Shown here: one piece after another, positions 1-9,188 of the stretch
How positions within the stretch are numbered: the stretch's first letter is position 1
Layout: each line of letters opens with the position of its first letter
Source: JBFHFS01 sp041583495
Lineage (GTDB): Bacteria; Bacteroidota; Bacteroidia; Bacteroidales; Marinilabiliaceae
NCBI GenBank assembly: GCA_041583495.1
Contig: JBFHFS010000005.1
Location: 81,299 to 145,298 of the forward strand
Length of the DNA: 64,000 nucleotides
Reading direction: 5' to 3'
Position numbers and translations under genes: made by a program
Notes under the pieces: model-generated
Seen by the model: only the letters and a program-made list of their open reading frames with translations
Told to the model about the DNA's origin: nothing
Database searches by the model: none

Positions 1-1
1 T

Positions 2-316
2 TTTAAAAACGGATACTGTATTGAAAATTGTAATTTATGCAGCCAGGTATGTCCAAGTGGAGCAATAATCTTATTCGAAAAGGAAGCAAAATCTCCACTA
101 AAAATAGGAGCTGCAGAGGTTATACCTCAGAATTGTCTTTTAATCAAAAATAAAGAGTGTGACCGGTGTAAATCAGTTTGTCCTTATGATGCAATTACGA
201 TAGAAGAAGTTGGGGTGTTTAAATCACTGCCCATTGTAAATAATCAAAAGTGTAACGGTTGTGGTGCTTGTGCCGCTATTTGCCCAACTGAAACCATATT
301 GATGAAACTAATTTAA
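2..316 (+). CDS. 4Fe-4S cluster (polyferredoxin-type) protein, C-terminal part
   Basis: This is the 3' end of a gene that begins before the window; the reading frame is open from base 2 to the TAA at 314-316. The visible 104 residues hold three cysteine clusters: CIENCNLCSQVCP, CDRCKSVCP and CNGCGACAAICP. The last is a full CxxCxxCxxxCP ferredoxin motif. The layout fits a protein with two or more [4Fe-4S] clusters that carries electrons (NapF/ferredoxin-like). Its partner cannot be told from this fragment. It has no link to the polysaccharide locus that follows, and a long non-coding stretch separates the two, so it probably marks the edge of the neighbouring region. The family call is firm; the exact function is unknown. 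Confidence 0.8.
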   Translation, partial: FKNGYCIENCNLCSQVCPSGAIILFEKEAKSPLKIGAAEVIPQNCLLIKNKECDRCKSVCPYDAITIEEVGVFKSLPIVNNQKCNGCGACAAICPTETILMKLI

Positions 317-1041
317 GATTGTAGTAAATGGTGTATGACTTAAATTGCAGAGAATTGAGTTATATATGGAATTTTATGTTGATTTGGAATGAAGGCAGGG
401 ACAAAAAGCAACAGGCAATCAAAATTATTGACTGGAAACATTTTAAGGTAAAACAGGGGTGGTAAAAATGAATAAGCCAGGCTTTTTTTGAAAATATTGA
501 GAATTAGATGGTTTTCAAAACATCCCAGGTTACGATTTCGATATTGGAAGGACAACACGACTCTCAAATTGAACCCAGCATCTATGGGTTCAGAATTTAC
601 TTTCAGTTAGAATTTTCTCATTCGTATTCTATGTAGGTAAACCCGGGGAAGGTTAAGGGTTTACCATGAGCGGTTGTGGCGGTTATTATTTATGTTTCTA
701 AAATCTATTTTTCAATAGTCAATTTCCTGTCCCGCCATAGCGGGATAACTTGTCTCGATTTTTAGGGGGCTCGTTTTATCAAATCAGCCGACCGAACTTA
801 ACCTTGGAAAAGGTAAAAAAACATTAATTAGGACAGCAACGTTTTTTTTTATTAAAAAAACAAAAAAAATGCAGGGTATTTTGATGTTCAAAGTACTTAA
901 TAATAAAGGCGATTGCATGCACAATCAAAAACTACATATATAGCCGAACTTGCAACTTTGACATAGCCTTTTTAATTAACTTCTTTGGAAGTCAGTAGAT
1001 AAATAAATTTTTTTCATAAAACTGTAAAAACTGTTTCACAC
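317..1041. other. Long intergenic region with hairpins and a FecR-start relic
   Basis: About 725 bases with no convincing gene. It holds a perfect 9-bp inverted repeat, GGTAAACCC (636-644) and GGGTTTACC (657-665), with a 12-base loop. A second hairpin is TCCCGC (730-735) and GCGGGA (740-745) with a 4-base loop. Either could help end transcription of the ferredoxin gene, but neither is followed by a clear T-run. From about 851 to 943 the sequence matches the region just upstream of the FecR gene (listed separately). The 75-residue minus-strand ORF at 340-567 has no recognisable features. Confidence 0.6.
851..943 (+). repeat. Copy of the FecR leader and start codons (anti-sigma relic)
   Basis: Bases 873-899 are identical over 27 bases to 11039-11065, and similarity extends on both sides. 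It runs into an ATG at 917 that opens MHNQKLHI and then stops (TAG at 941-943). The intact FecR gene at 11084 begins MHNKKLHR. The stretch therefore looks like a leader plus the first eight codons of a second anti-sigma gene, whose remainder is gone. Alternatively it is a dispersed leader element that happens to include the start codon. Confidence 0.6.
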
Positions 1042-3750
1042 ATGCAAATATATAAAACCCTCATCTTAGCGATTCTGTTCTTGTTCCACGTCTTTGCTGT
1101 GGCCGAGATTCCGCCGCCGAATCGGGCAGCCCCCGCCGTTACGATTTCTTTCGTGAGCCCCGCCTCCGGCGCCACTTATGACATCGGTGCCTGCATCCCT
1201 TTGCAGGTTGAAATTAAACCATCAACCGATGCGCCAGCTACTACCGTACGTTATTATGACGGACCATCACTCATCGGAAATGTCGGAGCACCTTACCACT
1301 TCACCTGGACTACCACAACACGGGGTATGCACACCCTCCGAGCTGTGGTGGTGGATGCAAACGGAGTGGAGACGCCTAGTCAAAAGGTTCAGGTGACAAT
1401 AAACGATCCAACTCCGCCGGTTGATCTGGCAAACGAGGTCGATAAATACAATTTCACCTTTGACACACTAGGCAAAGATGCCTTCGATTCCATGCCATTG
1501 GGCAACGGCGACATTTCACTCAACGTATGGACATATCCCAACGGCGATGTAGGTCTCTTGATTGGCAAGTTGGACGCTTTTGCACAAACCGGCGATGGGA
1601 TCGGTCCAAACAGTTGTTTCAGTTTGAGAAAAATCGGACAGGTGCGGATTAGTTTGGAGCCGTCAATTTTAAAGGAGGCCTTCGACGCCGGGAGATATAA
1701 GCAAACCCTTGTTATGAGCGAGGCTGCCATCCATATTGGGGATGGGGACAGCGAGCTCAAAGTGTGGGTAGATAAGAATCGATCGGTTATTCATACCGAA
1801 TTGTCTGCCAACCAGGAAGTGTCCATGACAGTCAAAAATGACTCCTGGAGAACACAAGTTGTAAAGGGTGAGCACGAGGCAGATATCGTTTTTCCCGATC
1901 AGCCGAATCAGCTAATCTGGTGCTATCACGAACCGCGAACAACAACTTCATACCGTGGAAAATCCGAAGGAGAAATCATCAAGCAAAACCTTCCGGGCGC
2001 AGAATACTTGCCGCGTTACACAACGGTTACCTTCGGTGCCCTGATCGAAGGTGAAGGACTGACCTCCGTTGATTCAATGACGTTGCGTTCGAAAAGAGGG
2101 AGCTACTGCAGGGCAGATATCAACGTGTTGAGATACTCCAGGGAAAATGAGGCTACGCCGAAGAAATGGCTCCCCCTCATCAAGGCGCAGGCGGAGAAAA
2201 GTAAGGCTGTAGATCTCAATACCGCCTGGGAGGAACATCTCAGCTGGTGGCGCGACTTCTGGGACCGGAGCCGGCTCGTCATTACGGGAGATGAGGATGC
2301 ATGGAGAGTTACCAGCTTTTACCTTCATCAGCGGTTTATCTATGCCTGTCAGACCGGGGGACTGAAGGAGACCTGGCGAATTCCCTTCAACGGAGGGATC
2401 TTCAACGTTGATTTTCAGAATAAGATACTGCCTGGAACCTACCATCCGGTTGGCGTTGGGGTATATCCCAAAGATCCTTCCCTGAGGATGACGGCGGATT
2501 TCCGGTATTGGGGCGCATCGGATAGGTCGCAGAATACCCGTCATACCTATAATCCTATGCTGTTGACGGGCGATTACGACCTTGGGCGTGCCTGGTACCA
2601 ATGGCCTTCGATCGTTTCCCAAAGCTGGGAGCAAAAAGCGAAAGAATATACTGGTTTCGACGATTGCTTTATCATCTCGGGGATCTCGGCCTGGTCAAGT
2701 ATCAAGAAGGCTAACTATATCAGGAGGGGTGATGAATGGCAAAAACGTATTGTCCCGGAAGCTGTTGGGCTCAAAAATGGAGCTGCCTATGGGTACACCA
2801 CGGACGTGGCCGATGAATTCCTTCCAGCCATGATAAACTATTACGAGCTGACACGTGACGAGTATTTTCTGACACATTCGCTGCTTCCCTATGCTGAAGG
2901 GTTGTTTCGGTTCTTCGACAAGTTTTATCCCCGCGACAATGAAGGGAAACTGGTTCTCTGGCCGTGTATTCAGTCCGAGGTATACGTACGATATCCGAAT
3001 GACGGTTACGTGCCTATCAACCCGATTGCGGGTGTTGCGCTGATGCGGACACAATTGCCGCGATTGATGGCGTTGGCCTGGCACCCGGGTGTTAAGCCAG
3101 AGGCCCTTGCGTTGTGGAAGCGCGTTCTCAAAGACACGCCACCCATGCCGACGGGGGTTCGTCGAAACGGCAAGCCGGGCCTGATTCCCTATACGGATCA
3201 CTATGACGACGAGTCAAAAAAAACTCAGGGAGCTGATCGGGCAACTCTTTACGCCATTTGGCCCTATCGCGCATACATGTTTCAAGCGGCGGGTACTTCA
3301 GAAAAAGACTATAACCTTGCCGTAAATACCTTGCAGCTCGACGACAACGGCAGCGAATGCTGGCACTATGCTGACTACTGCGCTGCGATTCTTGGTCTTG
3401 CTGACCGGGCTAAAAAAGGGGTGCTTACCCGTGTGTACAGAGGCCGTGATGACAAGGCTTCTGTATATTACAACTTCCCGCCGTTTCAATACAGTCCGTA
3501 CACGGATTATGTTCCGAACATGGAGTCGGGTGGCATAGTACAATCCACGCTACAATACATGCTCTGGAACTGGAAAGGAAACAAAATATTTATTTGCCCC
3601 GCCTGGCCTATAGAATGGGACTGCAAATTTAAATTCCAGGGCCCTAGCAACACCATAGTGCAAGGCCATGTGACCAACGGCGAAGTTACTCTCGACCATG
3701 TGATCCCGGAATCACGTCGCCATGACATTGTGATCTGTAAACCGCAGTAA
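1042..3750 (+). CDS. DUF5703-family glycoside hydrolase (GH95-like) with N-terminal Ig-like domain
   Basis: 902 residues with a Sec signal peptide (MQIYKTLILAILFLFHVFAVAE). A bacterial Ig-like domain covers about 30-120, with the typical 'SPASGATYDIGACIPLQVEI' opening. From about 135 the sequence DAFDSMPLGNGDISLNVW marks a DUF5703 N-terminal beta-sandwich domain, followed by an (alpha/alpha)6-barrel-like region. DUF5703 proteins resemble GH95 and similar PUL enzymes, so an exo-acting enzyme on a terminal sugar such as L-fucose or L-galactose is likely but unproven. It is the first enzyme gene of the locus and is well separated from the next gene. The DNA is visibly more G+C-rich (many CCG/GCC/GGC codons) than the gene after it, suggesting a separate origin. 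Family call fairly sure; substrate is inference. Confidence 0.75.
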   Translation: MQIYKTLILAILFLFHVFAVAEIPPPNRAAPAVTISFVSPASGATYDIGACIPLQVEIKPSTDAPATTVRYYDGPSLIGNVGAPYHFTWTTTTRGMHTLRAVVVDANGVETPSQKVQVTINDPTPPVDLANEVDKYNFTFDTLGKDAFDSMPLGNGDISLNVWTYPNGDVGLLIGKLDAFAQTGDGIGPNSCFSLRKIGQVRISLEPSILKEAFDAGRYKQTLVMSEAAIHIGDGDSELKVWVDKNRSVIHTELSANQEVSMTVKNDSWRTQVVKGEHEADIVFPDQPNQLIWCYHEPRTTTSYRGKSEGEIIKQNLPGAEYLPRYTTVTFGALIEGEGLTSVDSMTLRSKRGSYCRADINVLRYSRENEATPKKWLPLIKAQAEKSKAVDLNTAWEEHLSWWRDFWDRSRLVITGDEDAWRVTSFYLHQRFIYACQTGGLKETWRIPFNGGIFNVDFQNKILPGTYHPVGVGVYPKDPSLRMTADFRYWGASDRSQNTRHTYNPMLLTGDYDLGRAWYQWPSIVSQSWEQKAKEYTGFDDCFIISGISAWSSIKKANYIRRGDEWQKRIVPEAVGLKNGAAYGYTTDVADEFLPAMINYYELTRDEYFLTHSLLPYAEGLFRFFDKFYPRDNEGKLVLWPCIQSEVYVRYPNDGYVPINPIAGVALMRTQLPRLMALAWHPGVKPEALALWKRVLKDTPPMPTGVRRNGKPGLIPYTDHYDDESKKTQGADRATLYAIWPYRAYMFQAAGTSEKDYNLAVNTLQLDDNGSECWHYADYCAAILGLADRAKKGVLTRVYRGRDDKASVYYNFPPFQYSPYTDYVPNMESGGIVQSTLQYMLWNWKGNKIFICPAWPIEWDCKFKFQGPSNTIVQGHVTNGEVTLDHVIPESRRHDIVICKPQ

Positions 3751-4108
3751 GGATTTCCGGGGGCGCAGGACGCAGGGTACAAATATTATTCGTTCATAAA
3801 GAGAACTGTTTTTTGTCAGGTACTAACCCGATTGGAAAGAACCTTGATGGGCTTATCAAGTTGGGATAAAAACAAAGAGAGGAAATAAAAATGAGAACCA
3901 ACATTAGTCACAGATGAATAGCTTTTGTTCACAAACCGAATAAAATTTGGATTGAAAAACTCAATTTGAATATTTTATGATTTAAGATATGAACAGAATT
4001 AAGCAGTTTAAAAAAACCTTAAACAGATCAACCTCAATCGGGGATATTAATAATACCTCATTATATGGTAAAATTTCTCAATGGGGGCTGCCTTTCTTTT
4101 TAAAAAAA

Positions 4109-6565
4109 ATGAGATTTTATAGGGTTCTTTGGCCTATTTTGCTTTCAAGCATAATATTATCCTGTAGTGTAGGGCCAAAATATCAAGGGCCACAAGTTAT
4201 TTCCAATGGGAGTTATTTATTACCTAACGGATGGAAGCTTTCACCAGCTGGAAAAGAGATTAGTTTAGGTGGATTACCATTAAATATAGTACTTGTACCA
4301 AATACTCATTATGCTGTTGTGACAAGTAATGGATATACAGAACATTTCATTGCTTTAATAGATTTGAATACTGAACAGATGGTTGACCGACATTTAATAG
4401 AGCAAGGTTGGATGGGGCTGGCTGCTAGTAATGATGGGAAGCATGTATATGCATCTTCAGGCGGTAACGATCAGATTCTGATTTTTAATATAGAAAAAGA
4501 AAAGTTGAAACAGGTAAGGAAAATCTCTCTTCCAATTGGCACGTTTCCGGCTGGATTAAGTCTTGGTTCTGATAATGGATATTTATATGTGGTTGGTAAT
4601 CATAGTAATATGCTTTTTCGGATAAACTTAGCATCAGATCAGATTATGTCATCCTGGGAAGTAGGAACAACCCCTTATAGTTGTGTAATATCATCAGATT
4701 CAAATACTGCATTTGTCAGCAACTGGGGAGAAAATTCTGTGTCTGTTGTGGATTTGACCAAAGAAAAGGAAGCTGAAAAGATTATTGTTAAGAATCATCC
4801 CAATGATATAGTTATCAATAGTGCCGGGAATTATTTGTATGTGGCTTGTGCAAACTGGAATATTGTTAGTGTTATTGATTTGAAAAACAATAAAGTGATT
4901 GAAGAAATTGAAATAGCACTATACCCAGGATCCCCTCCGGGAAGCACGCCTAATGCTCTTGCCTTAAGCCCTGATGGTCATAAATTGTTTGTTGCAAATG
5001 CTGATAACAATTGTCTTGCAGTAATAGATATCTCAAATCCAGTTAAAAGCAATCCACTTGGTTTTATTCCAACAGGCTGGTATCCAACTGCGGTTGCTGT
5101 CTCAGATACAGGAGAGAAAATTATCGTTGCCAACGGCAAAGGAAGCATGTCTTATCCAAGTGGTGATACTAGCAAAGGACTTGCAGGTGAAAGAATTCAT
5201 GAATTATTAGAAGGGACTCTTTCATTCATTGACATGCCAGACAAGCGGCAGTTAGATTTATTTTCTAAGCAAGTTTATAGTAACACGCCATATCGGAACA
5301 AAAATAAGTCCCTTCCTTCACTTCCTTTTGCGTTGGGAGACAACAGTCCCATTAAATATGTTTTTTATATTATTAAAGAGAACCGGACGTATGACCAAAT
5401 CTTTGGGGATATGGAAATTGGTAATGGTGATCCGGCATATTGCTACTTCCCGGAAGAGGTAACACCGAATCATCATGCATTGGCCAGGAATTTCGTTTTA
5501 TTTGATAATTTTTATCATGATGCCGAAGTAAGTATGGATGGTCATTTTTGGAGTACCGCTGCATATGCCACAGATTATGTCGAAAAGTTTTGGCCAAGTA
5601 GCTATAGTGGGCAGGGAAACCCTAGAATTCCAGTCCATGAGGATTCAATTGCATACCCAAGCAGTGGATTTTTATGGGATCTATGCGCTGAGAAGGGAAT
5701 TACCTATCGCAGTTATGGCGAATTTGCCCGGATATGGATTCCCACAGGGAATGAAAAATATCCCTCCCTGGAAACTCTAGAAACACAACAGTTCTCATGG
5801 TCAGAAGAAGATTATAAGAGAGGGATGAAGATTCGACCTGCTACCCGCAGCTTAGAAGGACATTATAATACTGAATATGCCGGGTCTGATTATATTCAAG
5901 GTATGTCTGATCGTACCCGGTTTAAAATTTGGGTAAAAGAGTTTCACCAGTTTATTAAAGAAGGTGACATGCCTAAGTTTACGGTACTCTCCCTGCCGGG
6001 TGATCATCTACTCGGTACACGGCCCGGGGTTCAAACACCCAACGCGATGATGGCAGAAAATGATTTAGTATTAGGGAAAATGATAGAAGAGATTAGTCAT
6101 AGCCCTTTTTGGGATCAAACGGCCATCTTCGTAATAGAAGATGATCCTCAGAATGGCCCTGATCATGTGGATTGCCATCGCACAGTAGCTTTGGTAATTA
6201 GTCCGTATACTCAACAAGGGATTGTAGACAACACTATGTATTCATCATCGAGTATGTTAAGGACCATGGAAGAAATATTAGGATTGCCTCCTCTCACCCA
6301 GTACGATGCATCCGCAACTCCCATGTGGAACGCATTCAAATCAGATCCTGATTTTACGTCATACAATGCATTAACGAATCGTGTACCTCTTGATGAATTA
6401 AATTCAGAAACGGCGTATGGTGCACAAAAGTCCTTAGAATTGACATTAGACCAGGCTGATAGTGCCCCCGATGATGAATATAATAGAATATTGTGGAAAG
6501 CAATAATGGGTGAAGACAAACCAATACCACCTGGAAAACGAGCGGCATTTGTTATTAGCTATTGA
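4109..6565 (+). CDS. YncE-like beta-propeller / phosphoesterase-family lipoprotein
   Basis: 818 residues from the chosen start. An upstream ATG at 3989 would add 40 residues, but MRFYRVLWPILLSSIILSC at 4109 is a clean lipoprotein signal peptide and an A-rich stretch precedes the ATG. Roughly residues 40-390 are repeated 40-residue blades of the YVTN/YncE type (for example 'LALSPDGHKLFVANADNN'). From about 410 a phosphoesterase (alkaline phosphatase-fold, PF04185-like) domain starts with YVFYIIKENRTYDQIFGDM and carries the 'SMDGHFWSTAAYATDYVEKF', GDHLLGTRPG and IEDDPQNGPDHVDCHRT segments expected for metal binding. This matches the known bifunctional YncE/alkaline-phosphatase-family architecture. 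The substrate is unknown; a surface or periplasmic phosphoesterase is the likeliest role. The DNA is A+T-rich. Confidence 0.8.
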   Translation: MRFYRVLWPILLSSIILSCSVGPKYQGPQVISNGSYLLPNGWKLSPAGKEISLGGLPLNIVLVPNTHYAVVTSNGYTEHFIALIDLNTEQMVDRHLIEQGWMGLAASNDGKHVYASSGGNDQILIFNIEKEKLKQVRKISLPIGTFPAGLSLGSDNGYLYVVGNHSNMLFRINLASDQIMSSWEVGTTPYSCVISSDSNTAFVSNWGENSVSVVDLTKEKEAEKIIVKNHPNDIVINSAGNYLYVACANWNIVSVIDLKNNKVIEEIEIALYPGSPPGSTPNALALSPDGHKLFVANADNNCLAVIDISNPVKSNPLGFIPTGWYPTAVAVSDTGEKIIVANGKGSMSYPSGDTSKGLAGERIHELLEGTLSFIDMPDKRQLDLFSKQVYSNTPYRNKNKSLPSLPFALGDNSPIKYVFYIIKENRTYDQIFGDMEIGNGDPAYCYFPEEVTPNHHALARNFVLFDNFYHDAEVSMDGHFWSTAAYATDYVEKFWPSSYSGQGNPRIPVHEDSIAYPSSGFLWDLCAEKGITYRSYGEFARIWIPTGNEKYPSLETLETQQFSWSEEDYKRGMKIRPATRSLEGHYNTEYAGSDYIQGMSDRTRFKIWVKEFHQFIKEGDMPKFTVLSLPGDHLLGTRPGVQTPNAMMAENDLVLGKMIEEISHSPFWDQTAIFVIEDDPQNGPDHVDCHRTVALVISPYTQQGIVDNTMYSSSSMLRTMEEILGLPPLTQYDASATPMWNAFKSDPDFTSYNALTNRVPLDELNSETAYGAQKSLELTLDQADSAPDDEYNRILWKAIMGEDKPIPPGKRAAFVISY

Positions 6566-6673
6566 GGTTTTAAAACACTAAGCCAAAATTACTTCAAAAA
6601 CGGCAGTTTGGGAAACCGTTGGAAAGCACCAAGGTGAAAGTGAATATTTTTGCCATTAATTTAAATTATTAGA

Positions 6674-8035
6674 ATGAAGAAATTATTGCTGTTACCATTC
6701 ATCATCGTAATTTTTAATTTTAACGTATGTTCACAGAACAGGTATGATGATCGTCAAAACCGCACCGAGTGGTTTCGTGAAGCTCGCTTCGGCATGTTTA
6801 TTCACTGGGGAATTTATTCTATTCCTGCACGTGGCGAGTGGGTTCGTAACCAGGAGAAAATGACACTGGAAGATTATCAAGCTTATTTCGACAGCTTTGA
6901 TCCGATAGATTACAATCCCAAAGAATGGGCAAAAATTGCCAGGCAGGCAGGAATGAAATATGTAGTGCTTACTGCAAAACACCATGATGGTTTTTGTCTT
7001 TTCGACAGTAAATACACCGATTATAAAGCCACCAATACACCTGCCAAACGGGATTTGATAAGGGAATATGTAGATGCATTACGGGAAGAAGGGTTAAAAA
7101 TTGGATTTTATTATTCCCTCATTGACTGGCATCATAAAGATTATCCTGTAGTAGGAAACCATCCGATGGTTGGGAACAAAGAATTTGAAGAGCAAAAGAA
7201 AAACTACAACTGGAAGAATTATACCGATTATATGTACAACCAGGTTGAAGAACTGGTGACCAATTACGGTAAAATTGATATTCTTTGGTTTGATTATTCG
7301 TTTGGAGACTACAAAGGTGAAAAGTGGGGAGCAACCAAACTAATCAACATGGTGAAAAAATATCAGCCCCAGATTATAATCGACAACCGGTTGGGTGGCA
7401 ATATGGAAACTGAGCATCCCGAAATCTGGGCAGGTGATTTTGAAGGTCCCGAACAAATCATCCCTTCAGAAACCATACTGGACGAATTGGGACGGTCTAT
7501 ACCGTGGGAGTCTTGTATTACACTAAATACTGCCTGGGGTTATAAAAAAGATAACAATTACAAATCAGCCACTGATATCATTCGTACCCTGGTAAATTGT
7601 GTAAGCAAAAACGGGAATCTCCTGCTGAATGTTGGCCCGGATGCCCGAGGAAATATTCCGGTAAAATCTATTGAAATCCTTCATGAAGTCGGCGAATGGA
7701 TGAAGTATAACAGTGAAAGCATTTATGGATGTGGGCCATCCCAGTTCCCGAAACCCGAATGGGGATGGTATACCCAAAAGGGAAACAACCTTTATGCGCA
7801 TATTCTTGAACCTAACATCGGACAATTCTACCTGAAACACATGATGGGCAAAGTAGAAAAAGGAAGTTTGCTTTTTGATGGCTCTGAGGTGTTGTTGTCC
7901 AAATTCTGGAATGGAGAAAACAAATCTTTTGTCGCAAAAGACGACCTCTTTATGAATTTTGGAAAACCAATACAGTTAACTTATCCATTGCCTGATTCGC
8001 GAAATACGGTAGTGAAATTGGAGTTGATAAAATGA
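6674..8035 (+). CDS. GH29 alpha-L-fucosidase (GH29-A type)
   Basis: 453 residues with a Sec-type signal (MKKLLLLPFIIVIFNFNVCSQ). The GH29 barrel is clear from WFREARFGMFIHWGIYS, KYVVLTAKHHDGF and LKIGFYYSLIDWH. The nucleophile is Asp207 in ILWFDYSFGD. The long motif GNLLLNVGPDARG and the C-terminal beta-sandwich resemble broad-specificity GH29-A enzymes. It should release terminal alpha-L-fucose from glycans in the periplasm. It precedes a DUF4380 gene by 48 bases and probably shares its transcript. This is one of four GH29 domains in the window. Family and activity class are firm; linkage preference cannot be read. Confidence 0.92.
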   Translation: MKKLLLLPFIIVIFNFNVCSQNRYDDRQNRTEWFREARFGMFIHWGIYSIPARGEWVRNQEKMTLEDYQAYFDSFDPIDYNPKEWAKIARQAGMKYVVLTAKHHDGFCLFDSKYTDYKATNTPAKRDLIREYVDALREEGLKIGFYYSLIDWHHKDYPVVGNHPMVGNKEFEEQKKNYNWKNYTDYMYNQVEELVTNYGKIDILWFDYSFGDYKGEKWGATKLINMVKKYQPQIIIDNRLGGNMETEHPEIWAGDFEGPEQIIPSETILDELGRSIPWESCITLNTAWGYKKDNNYKSATDIIRTLVNCVSKNGNLLLNVGPDARGNIPVKSIEILHEVGEWMKYNSESIYGCGPSQFPKPEWGWYTQKGNNLYAHILEPNIGQFYLKHMMGKVEKGSLLFDGSEVLLSKFWNGENKSFVAKDDLFMNFGKPIQLTYPLPDSRNTVVKLELIK

Positions 8036-8083
8036 ATAACCCAAAAATGACTTTTTTATGAATAAAACGCAATTTATTATACG

Positions 8084-9058
8084 ATGAAAATATTTCTTCT
8101 AAATTTTTTTTGGGGAGTAATCTTTTTATTGTTTGAAATCAGCCCAATCGCTGCTCAGGTTGAAAAAACAAGCTATCGTGGGTGGAGCGATTGTTACCGT
8201 CTTTCAAATAAACAGTGTGAAGTAATTATTGGTGCTTCATGCGGAGGACGGGTGTTGTTGTTCAGTTTGAACGGAAAAAATATCATTTACGAAAACCAGG
8301 AGCAGGATGGAAAGTCATTGAAGAATTGGGAACAAGAACGATTTGACCCTGATGCAGGAAGGTTCGATTTGGGACCTGAACGAGCGACTCATCCAATACA
8401 TGATCTAACCTGGATGGGCAAATGGGATGCTGAAATTATAGACGAGCAGACACTACGGTTAACTTCAGTAAACGACACTCTTTTTGGCTTGAAAAATATT
8501 AGGGAATTCAAGCTTCACAAAGATTCTGCAGCTTTAGCTGTTTTGCAAACAGCAATTAATATAACCAATAAACCTTTGACTCGCCATTTTTGGGGACGAA
8601 CATTGGTAAAACCCAGAGGCACTTTGTTTATGCCGGTTAATCCACATAGTCGTTTTGAACACGGGTGGGGCAGGTTTTTATGGGATCCCAACCGGATTGA
8701 ATCGTCTTCCGCAATTGATGACCGAATAAAAATTCAGCGTTTAATTTTCCGTTTTCATGCAGTTGGAACAACAATAAAAGGGGGAACCGATGCAACTAAC
8801 GGCTGGATGGTTTATGCTTTAGATGGCATGGTATTTTTAAAGCGTTTTGAAGTTTCAACCGATCAGGATTATTCTGGTAGCGACCACATGACCGGTATTT
8901 TTTACAGCAACGGACGGTTTTGTGAAATAGAACCTTGTGGTCCAACTTATACCTTCGCACCTGGTGATTCGATTGAGTTTACCGAACGATGGGAATTAAA
9001 ATTAATTTCCCCCAAGGAAATAAGGGATGATAAAATCTTTCAATTAATTCACGATTAA
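8084..9058 (+). CDS. DUF4380 / galactose-mutarotase-like protein
   Basis: 324 residues. The N-terminus (MKIFLLNFFWGVIFLLFEISPIAAQ) is a signal peptide. The body starts CYRLSNKQCEVIIGASCGGR, typical of aldose-1-epimerase/DUF4380 beta-sandwich proteins that recognise a sugar, followed by ENQEQDGKSLKNWEQERFDP and a conserved-looking HFWGRTLVKPRG block. Such proteins are common PUL accessories. Whether this one epimerises or simply binds sugar is unknown. It lies just downstream of the GH29 gene, and directly after its stop the sequence turns into transposase debris. Confidence 0.65.
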   Translation: MKIFLLNFFWGVIFLLFEISPIAAQVEKTSYRGWSDCYRLSNKQCEVIIGASCGGRVLLFSLNGKNIIYENQEQDGKSLKNWEQERFDPDAGRFDLGPERATHPIHDLTWMGKWDAEIIDEQTLRLTSVNDTLFGLKNIREFKLHKDSAALAVLQTAINITNKPLTRHFWGRTLVKPRGTLFMPVNPHSRFEHGWGRFLWDPNRIESSSAIDDRIKIQRLIFRFHAVGTTIKGGTDATNGWMVYALDGMVFLKRFEVSTDQDYSGSDHMTGIFYSNGRFCEIEPCGPTYTFAPGDSIEFTERWELKLISPKEIRDDKIFQLIHD

Positions 9059-9068
9059 TAAATTCGAA

Positions 9069-9188
9069 ATCATTGGTGCCCGCTAATCTGTCACCACCCA
9101 CGAAGTCAAAATTAAGGCCTATCTCCTTATGGTGTTCAACGATATCATAAGCTATTTCCTGTTTTCCGCACTTTTTCGGGACGCCCAC
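9069..9188 (-). mobile_element. Minus-strand transposase fragment (IS701/IS4-like)
   Basis: Read on the minus strand this stretch encodes GVPKKCGKQEIAYDIV followed by EHHKEIGLNFDFVGGD. This resembles the part of IS701/IS4-type transposases around the second catalytic Asp ('..FDFVGGDGLYG..'). Here the downstream LYG is changed to LAG and the frame loses similarity near 9069. Only about 40 codons survive. It is a relic, oriented opposite to the other genes, and adjoins a second degraded transposase. The call rests on motif memory, so moderate confidence. Confidence 0.45.

Noticed and set aside
340..567. 75-codon minus-strand ORF in the first spacer
   Set aside because: No motifs or homologue-like blocks and no neighbouring minus-strand genes.
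2074..3201. Long minus-strand ORFs (186 and 168 codons) inside the DUF5703 gene
   Set aside because: The coding strand is G+C-rich, which removes stop codons from the opposite strand; the products lack recognisable motifs while the + frame is continuous and family-like.
3989..4108. Upstream start of the phosphoesterase lipoprotein
   Set aside because: The 40 extra residues would bury the lipoprotein signal; the ATG at 4109 with the SIILSC lipobox is more plausible.
6607..6652. Possible promoter before the first GH29 gene (TATTTTTG at 6645-6652)
   Set aside because: The -7-like element fits, but the nearest TTTG is 34 bases upstream, too far for a standard spacing.
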